This document shows, one piece after another, positions 39,345 to 48,348 of a stretch of DNA of 49,787 nucleotides. Location of the stretch: assembly GCA_900555985.1 (NCBI GenBank), contig USNF01000007.1, positions 1 through 49,787 on the forward strand. The letters are read 5' to 3'. Both the position numbers and the translations under genes were made by a program. The notes beneath the pieces are model-generated. The model saw nothing but the letters and a program-made list of their open reading frames with translations, was not told where the DNA came from and did not search any database. Position 1 is the stretch's first letter; each line of letters starts with the position of its first letter. Source of the DNA: an uncultured Gemella sp. Its GTDB lineage: Bacteria; Bacillota; Bacilli; Staphylococcales; Gemellaceae.

Positions 39345-40006
39345 ATGAAAAAATTGCAGGGAATACCAATGATACTATTAAGTTCAACACTACTTGTGTC
39401 TTGTCAGGCAAATAAAAACGAAAATAAAGACCAAAATAAAGAGCAGACAAATAAGATGAGTCAAATAAACAAGAGAACTCTAATAAAAAAGATGAAAATA
39501 AAAAAGAAGAAGCTAATAAACAAAATTCAGATTCATCTAATAAAAGTTCATCTTCAACAGGTATCAAAGCAGAGGATACTAAAGTAGTTGGTTCTGATGA
39601 GTACGGATATGTTAAAGTTCCTAAAGATTGGGTTAATTATAAAGATATAAATGGTGGTAATGACATACAATCTAGTGATACATCTGCTTATAATGTTGTT
39701 ACATTAAACATTTTCCGTCCAAGTCAACTTGGAATTTCTGAGGCAGAGTATGCATCTATCGATCCTAAGCATGTAGCAAATTCATTATATAGTAAGTAAC
39801 AGAACAGTCAAATGTTTGAAAAAATATCAGGTACTAAATCAAAAATCGGTGGCTATGATGCTTATGTTATTAATATTTTAACAAATACTGGAAAATATTT
39901 TATTACATATATTTTTAAGGCAGACGATGGTAGAATTCATTATACTTCAATAGAATGTGATAAAGATACTTTAACAAAGATAATTCCATTAATTGAAGAA
40001 AGTTGA
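39345..40006 (+). pseudogene. Decayed lipoprotein gene (frameshift and stop)
   Basis: The start encodes a lipoprotein signal (MKKLQGIPMILLSSTLLVSCQ) and an Asn/Lys/Glu/Gln-rich spacer. Loss of one A near 39453 shifts the frame; read in the second frame the spacer goes on (DESNKQENSNKKDEN), then a globular part begins (VVGSDEYGYVKVPKDWVNY). A TAA at 39797-39799 interrupts this, after which the same frame continues (QMFEKISGTKSKIGGYDAYVI) to the stop at 40004-40006. Intact, it would be about 220 residues. The fold resembles small Gram-positive lipoproteins with a PsbP-like domain, but I cannot name it. Confidence 0.82.
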
Positions 40007-40050
40007 TCACTAAAAAAATAAATTCTGAATAGTATTTACAATAGACTAAA

Positions 40051-40086
40051 AAATACCGAGAGAAAACTACACTTCTCTTGGTATTT
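40051..40086. terminator. Bidirectional terminator
   Basis: AAATACCGAGAGAA (40051-40064) pairs with TTCTCTTGGTATTT (40073-40086); T runs on both strands serve the lipoprotein remnant and the CLC gene. Confidence 0.75.
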
Positions 40087-40094
40087 TTATATTA

Positions 40095-41252
40095 CTAACT
40101 ATAAATACTATATTTTTTGTTAATAAAGTACAATAGTACTGCTGGTAATATCATTATTAACATCAGTTTAAAGCCGAAAACTTCCAAAGTTAAAAATATA
40201 GGAGTTACCCATGTTTTTGTTGCTGAAGAAAACACTAAGCAATATCCTAAGCCAGCTACCATTAATACAGGAAGCCCTAACCATATTCCTAATACAACGC
40301 CACAACTTGCCCCAATAGCAAATAACGGTGTAACCTCACCCCCACTAAAGCCTATAGCTGTACAAATTGCCGTAAATATTAATTTTAAAATAAAATCATA
40401 TACTTTAATATTACTATAATCATTAAATGAGAAGTCTATTAAATTAGTACCTAGTGAAGCATATCTAAAGTTTAGTGTAAAGCTCATTACTATAAACAAT
40501 ACTAATAAAACCCATGTAAGATATTTGTAAGTAGCAACAGTCACTTTAGATTTTTTTTGAATAATAACAAATAATATCCCGGTAAAAATTAAAATTATAC
40601 TTATAAAAATTATTTTTAAAATGTTTACTAAATTAATATCATTATTACTAACATTAACTTCTACAAAGAACTTCTCTAAACCTAAAAGATTAGAAAGCCT
40701 TGCTGAAATAAATGCTGCAACTATATAACTAAGAAACTCATAAATGAAACTTGTCGTAACTCTTATCTTTTTCCCAATTATTTCTATAATAAAAAATACT
40801 GCTGCAAGTGGAGTTTGAAATAATGCCGCAAAGCCACTGATCATTCCTAATCTGACAAAATATTGTTTTTGTTTTTCATTAAAACTATTAGTGGTCATAT
40901 TTTTTCCAATAGCTCCACCTAATTGAACTGCAACACCCTCTCTTCCTACACTCACACCAAATACATGAGCAAGCAAGGTGTTTATAGTAAGTACAATAGG
41001 GAAAAACCAGCTAACCTTATCTTTTTCTTTATTAGCCGCTTCAACAAAATACTTCATACCTACTCCATGGGTTTTAATTAGCTTATTACTATATTTTGTA
41101 AAAAGAAGCAATAGCGGTGTTAAGAGAATTAAATATTGGTAGTAATTTTTACTAACATTAATTAAAAATAGAAGTATTTGCCCAAAAAATGAACAACATA
41201 CGGTAGTTAGTCCTATTATTAATATTATTCTAAAATAAAAATTTTTAATCAT
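40095..41252 (-). CDS. CLC-family anion channel/antiporter, possibly fluoride-type
   Basis: 385 residues, about ten membrane segments. FGVSVGREGVAVQLGGAIG takes the place of the GKxGPxxH region, with the gating Glu retained and Val instead of Pro. GFSGGEVTPLFAIGASCG is the second filter region. GREG(T/V)AVQ is the form I associate with fluoride-exporting CLC-F proteins, but no fluoride riboswitch precedes the gene, so this is tentative. The start at 41252 has AAAGG seven bases upstream; a longer frame would begin within a terminator. Confidence 0.85.
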   Translation of the reverse strand: MIKNFYFRIILIIGLTTVCCSFFGQILLFLINVSKNYYQYLILLTPLLLLFTKYSNKLIKTHGVGMKYFVEAANKEKDKVSWFFPIVLTINTLLAHVFGVSVGREGVAVQLGGAIGKNMTTNSFNEKQKQYFVRLGMISGFAALFQTPLAAVFFIIEIIGKKIRVTTSFIYEFLSYIVAAFISARLSNLLGLEKFFVEVNVSNNDINLVNILKIIFISIILIFTGILFVIIQKKSKVTVATYKYLTWVLLVLFIVMSFTLNFRYASLGTNLIDFSFNDYSNIKVYDFILKLIFTAICTAIGFSGGEVTPLFAIGASCGVVLGIWLGLPVLMVAGLGYCLVFSSATKTWVTPIFLTLEVFGFKLMLIMILPAVLLYFINKKYSIYS

Positions 41253-41274
41253 CACAATACCTTTCAAATAATAA

Positions 41275-41308
41275 GAGTAACCTAACAATATAATATATTA
41301 GGTTACTC
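41275..41308 (-). terminator. Terminator between the YitT and CLC genes
   Basis: GAGTAACCTAA on the minus strand pairs with TTAGGTTACTC across an AT-rich loop and is followed by TTATTATTT. The CLC gene may depend on read-through. Confidence 0.65.
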
Positions 41309-41315
41309 CCTATTA

Positions 41316-42224
41316 TTATTTATCTTTTTTTATACCTACTTTAATTTTTTTTGGTTGATCAAAACTAAATCCTTCGCCCATGACATCATGAACTTCTGTT
41401 ATGGTAACAAAGGCTCGAGGGTCAATTTCAAAAACAAGCGATTTTAATCTACTTATTTCATTTCTTGATACAACACAATAACCAATATTCATATCTTTTC
41501 TAGTATAACTACCTTGTCCTTTAATATACGTTAAACCACGTTCCATATCTTCTTGAACAATTTTAGTTATTTCTTCTATTTTCGGTGAAACAATCATTAC
41601 ACCTTTACCAGATACCCCACCTTCAACTACATAGTCTATTAACTTAGTACAAATAAATATATAGAATAGAGTATATAAAATTGCAGGAAAACTTTTTACC
41701 GCTACAAATGTAAGAGCTATAATAACACCATCTAATACTTGAATAATTCTTCCAATAGAACTTCCTGTATAAAGTTGAATAATTTTAGCTACAATATCTA
41801 CCCCTCCAGTTGTACCACCAACTAAAAATACAATTCCTAGTCCAATACCAGCGATAATACCACCAAAGACTGAAGCTAATAATTTATCTCCACCAATATC
41901 AATATTAACATTATATATTTCAAAAAATTTCAACCACGCTGTTAACATAGAAATACCATATAAAGTATATATCATAGTTTTTCTATCTAACATTTTAAAT
42001 CCAATAATTAATAATGGAATATTAACCAATATTGTACCAGTTGATACTGGTAATCCAAATGCATAAAGTAGTAACAAGGAAATCCCAGTTCCTCCACCCT
42101 CAGCAAGTTTGTTTGGAACATTAAAGTGCATTATTGCAAATGAATAAATAGCACAACCAAGACAAATAAATACTAACTCTCTTACAATTTTTTTTATATC
42201 AACTTTATCTAATTTTAGTGACAT
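41316..42224 (-). CDS. YitT family membrane protein (DUF161/DUF2179)
   Basis: 302 residues. Five or six helices fill the first 200 residues, with the YitT signatures FNVPNKLAEGGGTGISLLL and GGTTGGVDIVAKI. A soluble C-terminal DUF2179 domain follows, with RGLTYIKGQGSYTRKD and DPRAFVTITEVHDVMGEGF. Function is unknown in spite of wide distribution in Firmicutes. GGAGGGG precedes the ATG. Confidence 0.92.
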   Translation of the reverse strand: MSLKLDKVDIKKIVRELVFICLGCAIYSFAIMHFNVPNKLAEGGGTGISLLLLYAFGLPVSTGTILVNIPLLIIGFKMLDRKTMIYTLYGISMLTAWLKFFEIYNVNIDIGGDKLLASVFGGIIAGIGLGIVFLVGGTTGGVDIVAKIIQLYTGSSIGRIIQVLDGVIIALTFVAVKSFPAILYTLFYIFICTKLIDYVVEGGVSGKGVMIVSPKIEEITKIVQEDMERGLTYIKGQGSYTRKDMNIGYCVVSRNEISRLKSLVFEIDPRAFVTITEVHDVMGEGFSFDQPKKIKVGIKKDK

Positions 42225-42353
42225 AATACCCCTCCCATAATAAATTACATATACATTATATCAAGTAATATTTTTAAAAACAACACTTCTCACGATTTTT
42301 TTATGTAAATTAAAGTAAATAATAAATTTCATATTATAACTTTTATTTTTTTT

Positions 42354-42382
42354 TAGACTTTTTTTCCAATTTGTACTATAAT
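42354..42382 (+). promoter_or_regulatory. Promoter of pssA
   Basis: TTAGAC (42354-42359), 17 bases, TATAAT (42377-42382), ahead of GGAGG and the ATG at 42412. Confidence 0.55.
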
Positions 42383-42411
42383 TAGAATATCAATCATTGG
42401 AGGATAACTTA

Positions 42412-42930
42412 ATGAATAAAAATTTTATACCGAATTATCTTACCTTGTGTAATATCTTTTGTGGCTTTTTATCAATATTAGTTACAACACATGGATATTA
42501 CGTTTGGGGAACTGTCTTTATTTTATTAGCTATGCTTGCAGATAGATACGATGGTATTGTAGCAAGAAAACTTGGTGTTGTTTCTGACATCGGTCACGAT
42601 TTAGATTCTTTATGTGATGTTGTAAGTTTTGGTGTAGCTCCTGCTATACTAATTTTTGAAAAATTTGTTTCTATTGATAAACCTTCTTTTACATTAATAG
42701 TGATAGTAGCTATCCTTAGTGCTGTTTACGCTTGTTGCGGCGCTTATAGATTAGCACGATTTAATGTTACTAAAATGAAAGATGGTTATTACCAAGGAGT
42801 TCCTATTACAACATGTGGATCAGTTTTAGCTATTATATCATTATTTAGTTTACCAAGCATAATAAACTTAGTATTACTAATAATTTGTTCATACTTAATG
42901 GTAAGTAATTTAAAAATAAAAAAAATATAA
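42412..42930 (+). CDS. pssA: CDP-diacylglycerol-serine O-phosphatidyltransferase
   Basis: 172 residues with several membrane helices. The CDP-alcohol phosphatidyltransferase motif D-x2-DG-x2-AR-x8-G-x3-D-x3-D is complete in DRYDGIVARKLGVVSDIG and HDLDSLCD. FIPNYLTLCNIFCGFLSI at the N-terminus and the short length fit the Bacillus PssA group. It makes phosphatidylserine, the Psd substrate (gene at 11024-11800). An in-frame TTG at 42397 overlaps the GGAGG site, so the ATG is preferred. Confidence 0.92.
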   Translation: MNKNFIPNYLTLCNIFCGFLSILVTTHGYYVWGTVFILLAMLADRYDGIVARKLGVVSDIGHDLDSLCDVVSFGVAPAILIFEKFVSIDKPSFTLIVIVAILSAVYACCGAYRLARFNVTKMKDGYYQGVPITTCGSVLAIISLFSLPSIINLVLLIICSYLMVSNLKIKKI

Positions 42931-42934
42931 AAAT

Positions 42935-42962
42935 AAAAAGTTTGGGTAACTCCAAACTTTTT
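42935..42962. terminator. Bidirectional terminator
   Basis: AAAAAGTTTGG (42935-42945) pairs with CCAAACTTTTT (42952-42962) between the convergent pssA and hydrolase genes. Confidence 0.8.
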
Positions 42963-42970
42963 ATTTTTCT

Positions 42971-43732
42971 TTATTTGAGGCATTCAAATATCACTTGAGC
43001 TAAACCATCTGGATTTTCCCATGCCATTGAATGACCTGCATTTTCTACTATTTTTACTTTTATATTGTTTCTCGGTAACTCTTCTAAATCATCACTTGGT
43101 AAAGTTTTACGACCAAAAATAAAGAATCGAGGAATTTTATAACTATAGAACATATCACGCCAAGGTACTTCTCTAACTTCTATAGCATCTCTTGATATTT
43201 GATATGCTGCTTCTGGTAGCCAATTTCTTAATGTTGCTGCCCACATTGTATTCTTTCCATTTGCACAATACTCTATTAAACTACTAATTCTACTCCTATA
43301 ATTTTCCTCAGTATATTGAGCAACAGCCCAACTCGTTCTACCTTTAGTAGCAGGATCTAAATTAGGTTCTGTTAGTATTAATCTATCTATCTTTTCCTCA
43401 CAAAGATCACATAGTTCTATTGAAATAGCCCCACCTAAACTATGCCCTAATATAACCTTATTTAAATTCAAATCTTCTAAAAACTCATTTAAGTACTTTG
43501 CATGGTTTTTAACTTTATATTCGAAATCAAGAGGTTTATCACTATAACCTGCTCCTAGTAAATCAATTAATATTCTTCTATGTCCTAAAAACTCTTTGCT
43601 ATTTGCTATCTCAACATAATCAAAAGAACCTGCACAACCTAATCCATGAATAAATATTATTGGTATTCCTTCACCAGGAAAATCATTATATCTAATTTTA
43701 TAATTTTTATTTTTTAATTGATATTCTTTCAT
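42971..43732 (-). CDS. Alpha/beta hydrolase
   Basis: 253 residues. The oxyanion-hole HGLGCAGS near residue 29, the nucleophile elbow LGHSLGG, and a final ENAGHSMAWENPDG carrying the catalytic His are in the usual order, with the acid probably in FGRKTLPSDD. Esterase, lipase-like or C-C hydrolase activity are all possible. GGAGG precedes the ATG. Single gene. Confidence 0.88.
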   Translation of the reverse strand: MKEYQLKNKNYKIRYNDFPGEGIPIIFIHGLGCAGSFDYVEIANSKEFLGHRRILIDLLGAGYSDKPLDFEYKVKNHAKYLNEFLEDLNLNKVILGHSLGGAISIELCDLCEEKIDRLILTEPNLDPATKGRTSWAVAQYTEENYRSRISSLIEYCANGKNTMWAATLRNWLPEAAYQISRDAIEVREVPWRDMFYSYKIPRFFIFGRKTLPSDDLEELPRNNIKVKIVENAGHSMAWENPDGLAQVIFECLK

Positions 43733-43872
43733 AAATTATCCTCCCAGATACTTATATCCTTATTATATCATTTATTGTAAGCAGTTTAAATAATAGTTAT
43801 TACTTTTTTTTTTTCTCTATTTGTTATATAATCGTATGGGTATGTATTAAAATTTATATAAGGAGCATATTA

Positions 43873-45123
43873 ATGATATTTACAGAAATTAGCAGTGACG
43901 AACTACAAAAGGTTCAAGAAAAAAACAATGATCGTTACTATTTACAACAAGCTGCTGTATATAGTAAAATGCAAAATTTCAATAACCTAAAAACAAAAAT
44001 TCTTGCTGTAAAAGAAAATGACGAAGTGTTAGCATATGCAACATTTATCTATTTCCCTTATAAAAAATTCTTCTTTAAAGTAACAGCTCAACATGGTCCG
44101 ATAATGGATTATTCAAATACTGAGTTAGTTAAATTTTATATGACAGAGTTGAAAAAATATTTCGCTAAAGACTTCCGTGTTCTTTGCGTAAGGGTAAATC
44201 CATTCTTGAATGAACGTATTTATAAAGATATCGAATATGTTGAAACTACTAAAGAATCTATAGAAACAGATAAAATATTAACTTCACTAGGATACAAACC
44301 ACTTAATGATGATTTATTCACAAATCCTACTCTAGCTTCTCGTTGTATATATTCAAGAGAACTAGAAGAAACTCTTACTGAAGATACACTATTAAAAACT
44401 GTTTCGAATATGGCTAAACGTTCGATTAACAAAGCTATAAAAGAAGGAATAACAGTAAAAGAAATCGATATTTTTAACGATGAAGATGCTGCAATATTTG
44501 ATTCAATAAATAAGAGTACAGAAGATAGAATCAACTTCCAAATTAGAACTAGTGAATACTTTAGAAATTTAAAAACTGCTTTAGGTGATAAGCTTGACCT
44601 TATGGTTTCTTATTTAGATTGTGATTCACTTATTTCTAAATTAAATAAAGAGATTGAAGATTTTAACGCTGAAAAAAATAAATTAACAGAAAAACTTGAA
44701 AGTGGAAAAGTAAACCCTGAAAAAACTATGAATAAAATTGCTAGAATAGATGAGTCAATTGCTTTTAACAATGACAAAATAGCAAAAATTACTTCTTTAA
44801 AAGAAGAAAATGGAAATATTATTTATCTATCATGTGCAAGTTTCATAGAAACAAAACAAGATCTTATTTACTTCACTGGAGGAATGAAAAAAGAATTTTC
44901 TAGATTTAATGGTTCATACTTAGTTATGTACACAATGATTAAATATGCTATTAGAAATAACTTCAAAATTTTCAACTTCTTTGGAACTTCTAAGGACTTT
45001 ACGTCTGAAGATGCTACTGATTATAGTGTTCTTCAATTTAAACGTCATTTTAACGGAAATGTAGAGTACTTTATGGATAACTACGAATTCCGTAATGCAA
45101 TAGGAAAAATTTGGAAAATATAA
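43873..45123 (+). CDS. FemX/FemAB-family aminoacyltransferase for peptidoglycan bridge synthesis
   Basis: 416 residues, the usual FemABX length. Two GNAT-like halves are visible: AVYSKMQNF, KVTAQHGPIMDY, and later YFTGGMKKEFSRFNGSYLVMY with FKIFNFFGTSKDF. Between them is a charged helical hairpin (about residues 255-320), the coiled coil that helps bind aminoacyl-tRNA. Members add amino acids from tRNA to lipid II. Which bridge position it serves cannot be told from sequence alone. AAGGAG precedes the ATG. Confidence 0.92.
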   Translation: MIFTEISSDELQKVQEKNNDRYYLQQAAVYSKMQNFNNLKTKILAVKENDEVLAYATFIYFPYKKFFFKVTAQHGPIMDYSNTELVKFYMTELKKYFAKDFRVLCVRVNPFLNERIYKDIEYVETTKESIETDKILTSLGYKPLNDDLFTNPTLASRCIYSRELEETLTEDTLLKTVSNMAKRSINKAIKEGITVKEIDIFNDEDAAIFDSINKSTEDRINFQIRTSEYFRNLKTALGDKLDLMVSYLDCDSLISKLNKEIEDFNAEKNKLTEKLESGKVNPEKTMNKIARIDESIAFNNDKIAKITSLKEENGNIIYLSCASFIETKQDLIYFTGGMKKEFSRFNGSYLVMYTMIKYAIRNNFKIFNFFGTSKDFTSEDATDYSVLQFKRHFNGNVEYFMDNYEFRNAIGKIWKI

Positions 45124-45130
45124 AAATAAA

Positions 45131-45156
45131 AACTCTCTCAGAAATCTGAGAGAGTT
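45131..45156. terminator. Bidirectional terminator
   Basis: AACTCTCTCAGA (45131-45142) and TCTGAGAGAGTT (45145-45156) form a tight stem with a T run, between the femX-like gene and the convergent clpP. Confidence 0.85.
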
Positions 45157-45171
45157 TTTTATGAATTAGAA

Positions 45172-45819
45172 TTATTCTGATTTTTTAGTAGCTTTTTTAG
45201 CAGCTTTTTTTACTTTTTCTTTTTTTTGTGGTTTATTGTTTTCTGGATACATTACTTTATCAACTAAACCATATTCACAAGCTTCTTCTGCACTTAAGTA
45301 ATTATCACGTTCTGTGTCACGTTCAATTGCTTTAATTGTTTGACCTGTTCTATCCGCTAAAATTTTGTTTAATTTTTCACGTGTTCTTAGTATGTGTTTC
45401 GCAGCTATTTCAATTTCAGTAGCTTGCCCTTGTGCTCCACCTAAAGGTTGGTGAATCATAACTTCTGCATTTGGTAATGCATATCTCTTACCAATAGTTC
45501 CAGCAGCTAATAAGAATGCTCCCATACTTGCAGCCATACCCATACAAATTGTTACTACATCACATTTAATATGTTGCATAGTATCATAAATCGCAAAACC
45601 AGCTGTTACACTACCACCTGGAGAGTTAATATAGAAATAAATATCTTTCTCGCTATCTTGTGCTTCTAAAAACAAAAGTTGGCTTGTAATTGAGTTAGCA
45701 ACTTGGTCATTAACTTCTGATCCTAAAATAATAATTCTATCTTTTAAAAGTCTTGAATAAATATCATAAGCTCTTTCTCCTTGAGAAGTCTGCTCTATTA
45801 CTGTAGGAATTAAATTCAT
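45172..45819 (-). CDS. clpP: ATP-dependent Clp protease proteolytic subunit with a Lys-rich tail
   Basis: 215 residues. The catalytic Ser98 in CMGMAASMGA and His123 in EVMIHQPLGG are present, with the Asp in the DRDNYLSAEEA region. INSPGGSVTAGFAIYD is the oxyanion strand. ClpP usually ends near residue 195; here about 22 residues follow, rich in Lys and Ala (KKEKVKKAAKKATKKSE). The start at 45819 has AGGAGG seven bases before it; a longer frame lacks support. A candidate CtsR site lies in the promoter. Confidence 0.95.
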   Translation of the reverse strand: MNLIPTVIEQTSQGERAYDIYSRLLKDRIIILGSEVNDQVANSITSQLLFLEAQDSEKDIYFYINSPGGSVTAGFAIYDTMQHIKCDVVTICMGMAASMGAFLLAAGTIGKRYALPNAEVMIHQPLGGAQGQATEIEIAAKHILRTREKLNKILADRTGQTIKAIERDTERDNYLSAEEACEYGLVDKVMYPENNKPQKKEKVKKAAKKATKKSE

Positions 45820-45851
45820 CTTCTTACCTCCTATTATATACCTCACTTGAT

Positions 45852-45880
45852 ATTATATATCAAATTTGGTCAATAATCAA
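45852..45880 (-). promoter_or_regulatory. clpP promoter with candidate CtsR operator in the spacer
   Basis: Minus-strand TTGATT (45880-45875), 17 bases, TATAAT (45857-45852). The 17-base spacer, read on the plus strand, is TATCAAA-TTT-GGTCAAT (45858-45874), close to the CtsR heptad repeat GGTCAAA-N3-GGTCAAA. Confidence 0.65.
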
Positions 45881-45892
45881 ATTTTAATTTTT

Positions 45893-48154
45893 TTAATTTA
45901 TTTTTCTATCTGGAAATAACATTCTTAATACATCTAGAGATAGCCTTCTAGATTTACCTTTATGAGGATAAATATGCATCATCATCATTGGATTAAAATT
46001 AGCTTCTATTACTCCATAATTTTGATTTGTAGCAGCTTGTTTAATATCTTTAATAATTAGGTCCACCCCACATACTTTAGCCATCATAGCATCTGATATT
46101 TCTACAGCAAGCTTTTTATAACTTTCATCAACTTCATCTGTCATGTCTATAGAGTCTCCTCCGGTACTAATATTAGAGTTTTCTCTTAAGTATGCTACTT
46201 GTCCTTCATTAAGAATAGTATCAAAATTTAGCCCTTGTTCTTTTAATTGTAGGCTTTCAATCTCACCTAATTCTATCTTTTTAAGAGGAGTCTTTTTGGC
46301 ATCTCCACGTAAAGGATTTTCATTTTTTATTTCTACTAATTCAGTAATCGTATGTTTTCCATCCCCTACAACATTAGCAGGAACTCTTAGTAATACAGCT
46401 TTTGTTTCACCTTCAATAACAAAGAATCTATACTCTGTACCATCTATAAATCCTTCTATTAAAATATCCTTATCCTCTTTTAAAGCTAATAATACAGCTT
46501 TTGAAAAGTCCTCTATATTATCTGTACCATGTTTAAAAATAGTAATACCCAATCCAAAATTTGTACTTTTCGGCTTAATAACTATAGGTTTATTTATTAA
46601 ATAATCAAATTTTAATAAAGCATCATCTAATGTTGATACTTCATAACCACATGGAACTCTGAATCCTTTTTCTGATAACACCTTCTTAGTTACTACTTTA
46701 TTTTCCATAATTAATGGAGAAATATAAGTATCCTTGCTTGTCATATTACCATTTTTTACATATTCTACTACTCCATCACTTTCTAGGCGAATAAACTGAT
46801 CATTTTCATCTATAACGTCTACTTTAATACCATTTTTTATAGCATCTTCTATGACAGCCTGAGTTGATAATTCCATATTACTAAACGCACTTAGTGAATA
46901 ATATTCCCTTAAAGCATCTTCTTTATATTTCTTAGCTAAACTAACTCCAAACTCTAATATACTTCCTTCTTTTTCATATTCTTTAACTATTTGCGCAGCA
47001 ATTGTAAGTGATGGATCTATTAGTTCATTTTCTTTTTCTTCAATTAATAAAATATCACTCTCAGGTAAGCTCAATTCTCTAACCATGTTTTTCATATTAT
47101 CTAATAGTTCTAAACCTTCTTCTAAATAAATTGGCATTTCAAGTGGATGAGATAAAGCAATATTTTCACTATATTCTTTACCTTTAGATTCTGAAGTTTT
47201 TTTATCTACTTCTTCCATCCAAACTAAAGATTTTATAAACAAATGAATAAATCTAATATCTTTTTCTAATATACCAAAAGGTGCAAACGGATTTAAATCA
47301 AATAATCTAAATTCTATATATTTAATACCTTTTTTTGGTAAATCTGCTACAGTTTCTGCACCTCTAAATCTAACGCTAGAATAAAATTCTTTCTCGGCAA
47401 TAAGCTTTTTATTATTTACATAGCCTATTAAATCAGATATATATTGTTCTAATGAAGAATACGACACTATTATATCATCGTCATTAACATACCCATATCT
47501 ACTTGTTCTTAAACTTCTTACAAAATCTTCTGGTTTCTTTCCATTAGTAAAGTATTTATCTTCAGCAAAAGGTGAAGCCCCATATAAGTAAACAAGTAAC
47601 CATTGATATCTTAAAAATTGGCGTGCTAATTTCATATAAATATTATTTTTAACATTAACCACATCGGTATTTGTTATATCAGCTATACTTTGCATAAAAT
47701 CATCATCAATTTGGAAATTATAATGGATACCTGATACCATTTGTTTATATTTGCCATATTTTTCTACTAAATATTCTCTATAAACAATATCCCATTCTTT
47801 TTCAAATTGAGCTACTTTTATATCTTTATCTTCAGGTAAAACCGCAGGTATGCTTAGAGGCCATATATATTCATCTTCCGGCATATTTTTTAAAGCTACT
47901 TCATGTATAGCATTTAAAACCCTAAGAACATCTTTTTCATTCCTTTCAGGTGTTGTTATTAGTTCAATTTGCGATTCTGCAAAATCTGTTTGAATATATG
48001 GATTTTTATGACGAGGTTCTAAAACTTTAGGATGATCAGTTTTTGAAATTTGACCATTTTCTAAAATTCTTTGTCCCTCTTTTTCTATTCCTATAGTTAC
48101 TTTAGAAAACAATTCTTCTAAATGATTATTTTTTATTATATTTTTAAGTTCCAT
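45893..48154 (-). CDS. gshF: Bifunctional glutathione synthase GshF (GshAB)
   Basis: 753 residues. Residues 1 to ~430 are a glutamate-cysteine ligase: TIGIEKEGQRI, TDFAESQIELIT, MVSGIHYNFQI, and YIEFRLFDLNPF. The rest is an ATP-grasp domain: IVIKPKSTNFGLGI, ILIEGFIDGTEYRFFV, GDGKHTITELV and EANFNPMMMMH. The fused form makes both steps of glutathione synthesis in one protein and is typical of streptococci, listeria and some other Firmicutes. Its ribosome site is weak (AGAG). No partner gene is adjacent. Confidence 0.95.
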   Translation of the reverse strand: MELKNIIKNNHLEELFSKVTIGIEKEGQRILENGQISKTDHPKVLEPRHKNPYIQTDFAESQIELITTPERNEKDVLRVLNAIHEVALKNMPEDEYIWPLSIPAVLPEDKDIKVAQFEKEWDIVYREYLVEKYGKYKQMVSGIHYNFQIDDDFMQSIADITNTDVVNVKNNIYMKLARQFLRYQWLLVYLYGASPFAEDKYFTNGKKPEDFVRSLRTSRYGYVNDDDIIVSYSSLEQYISDLIGYVNNKKLIAEKEFYSSVRFRGAETVADLPKKGIKYIEFRLFDLNPFAPFGILEKDIRFIHLFIKSLVWMEEVDKKTSESKGKEYSENIALSHPLEMPIYLEEGLELLDNMKNMVRELSLPESDILLIEEKENELIDPSLTIAAQIVKEYEKEGSILEFGVSLAKKYKEDALREYYSLSAFSNMELSTQAVIEDAIKNGIKVDVIDENDQFIRLESDGVVEYVKNGNMTSKDTYISPLIMENKVVTKKVLSEKGFRVPCGYEVSTLDDALLKFDYLINKPIVIKPKSTNFGLGITIFKHGTDNIEDFSKAVLLALKEDKDILIEGFIDGTEYRFFVIEGETKAVLLRVPANVVGDGKHTITELVEIKNENPLRGDAKKTPLKKIELGEIESLQLKEQGLNFDTILNEGQVAYLRENSNISTGGDSIDMTDEVDESYKKLAVEISDAMMAKVCGVDLIIKDIKQAATNQNYGVIEANFNPMMMMHIYPHKGKSRRLSLDVLRMLFPDRKIN

Positions 48155-48258
48155 ATCTAAACACTCTCTATTAATAATTTAGTTAACTCTTATATTATCA
48201 TAAATAATAAAATTATAGTAGAAATATCACTCTAATATTAATATATTTTTTCTAAAGG

Positions 48259-48333
48259 TTACATTAATTATCTAGTTATGATATAATCTAACTATATATG
48301 AGGAAAGGAGAAAGAACTAGTATATAATCTAGT
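48259..48333 (+). promoter_or_regulatory. Promoter and hairpin leader of the HAD-cytidine deaminase gene
   Basis: TTACAT (48259-48264), 17 bases, TATAAT (48282-48287). The only good ribosome site, AAGGAG (48305-48310), lies 38 bases before the ATG at 48349. A hairpin ACTAG (48316-48320)/CTAGT (48329-48333) between them could bring the two closer. A second TATAAT lies at 48323-48328. Confidence 0.45.
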
Positions 48334-48348
48334 ATCTTAAAACAACAT

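Noticed and set aside
39345..39587. An intact 80-residue lipoprotein
   Set aside because: The spacer pattern and the globular domain continue in another frame, showing a frameshift rather than a short gene.
46143..46604. A 153-residue plus-strand gene inside gshF
   Set aside because: It is antisense to conserved ATP-grasp coding sequence and has no ribosome site.
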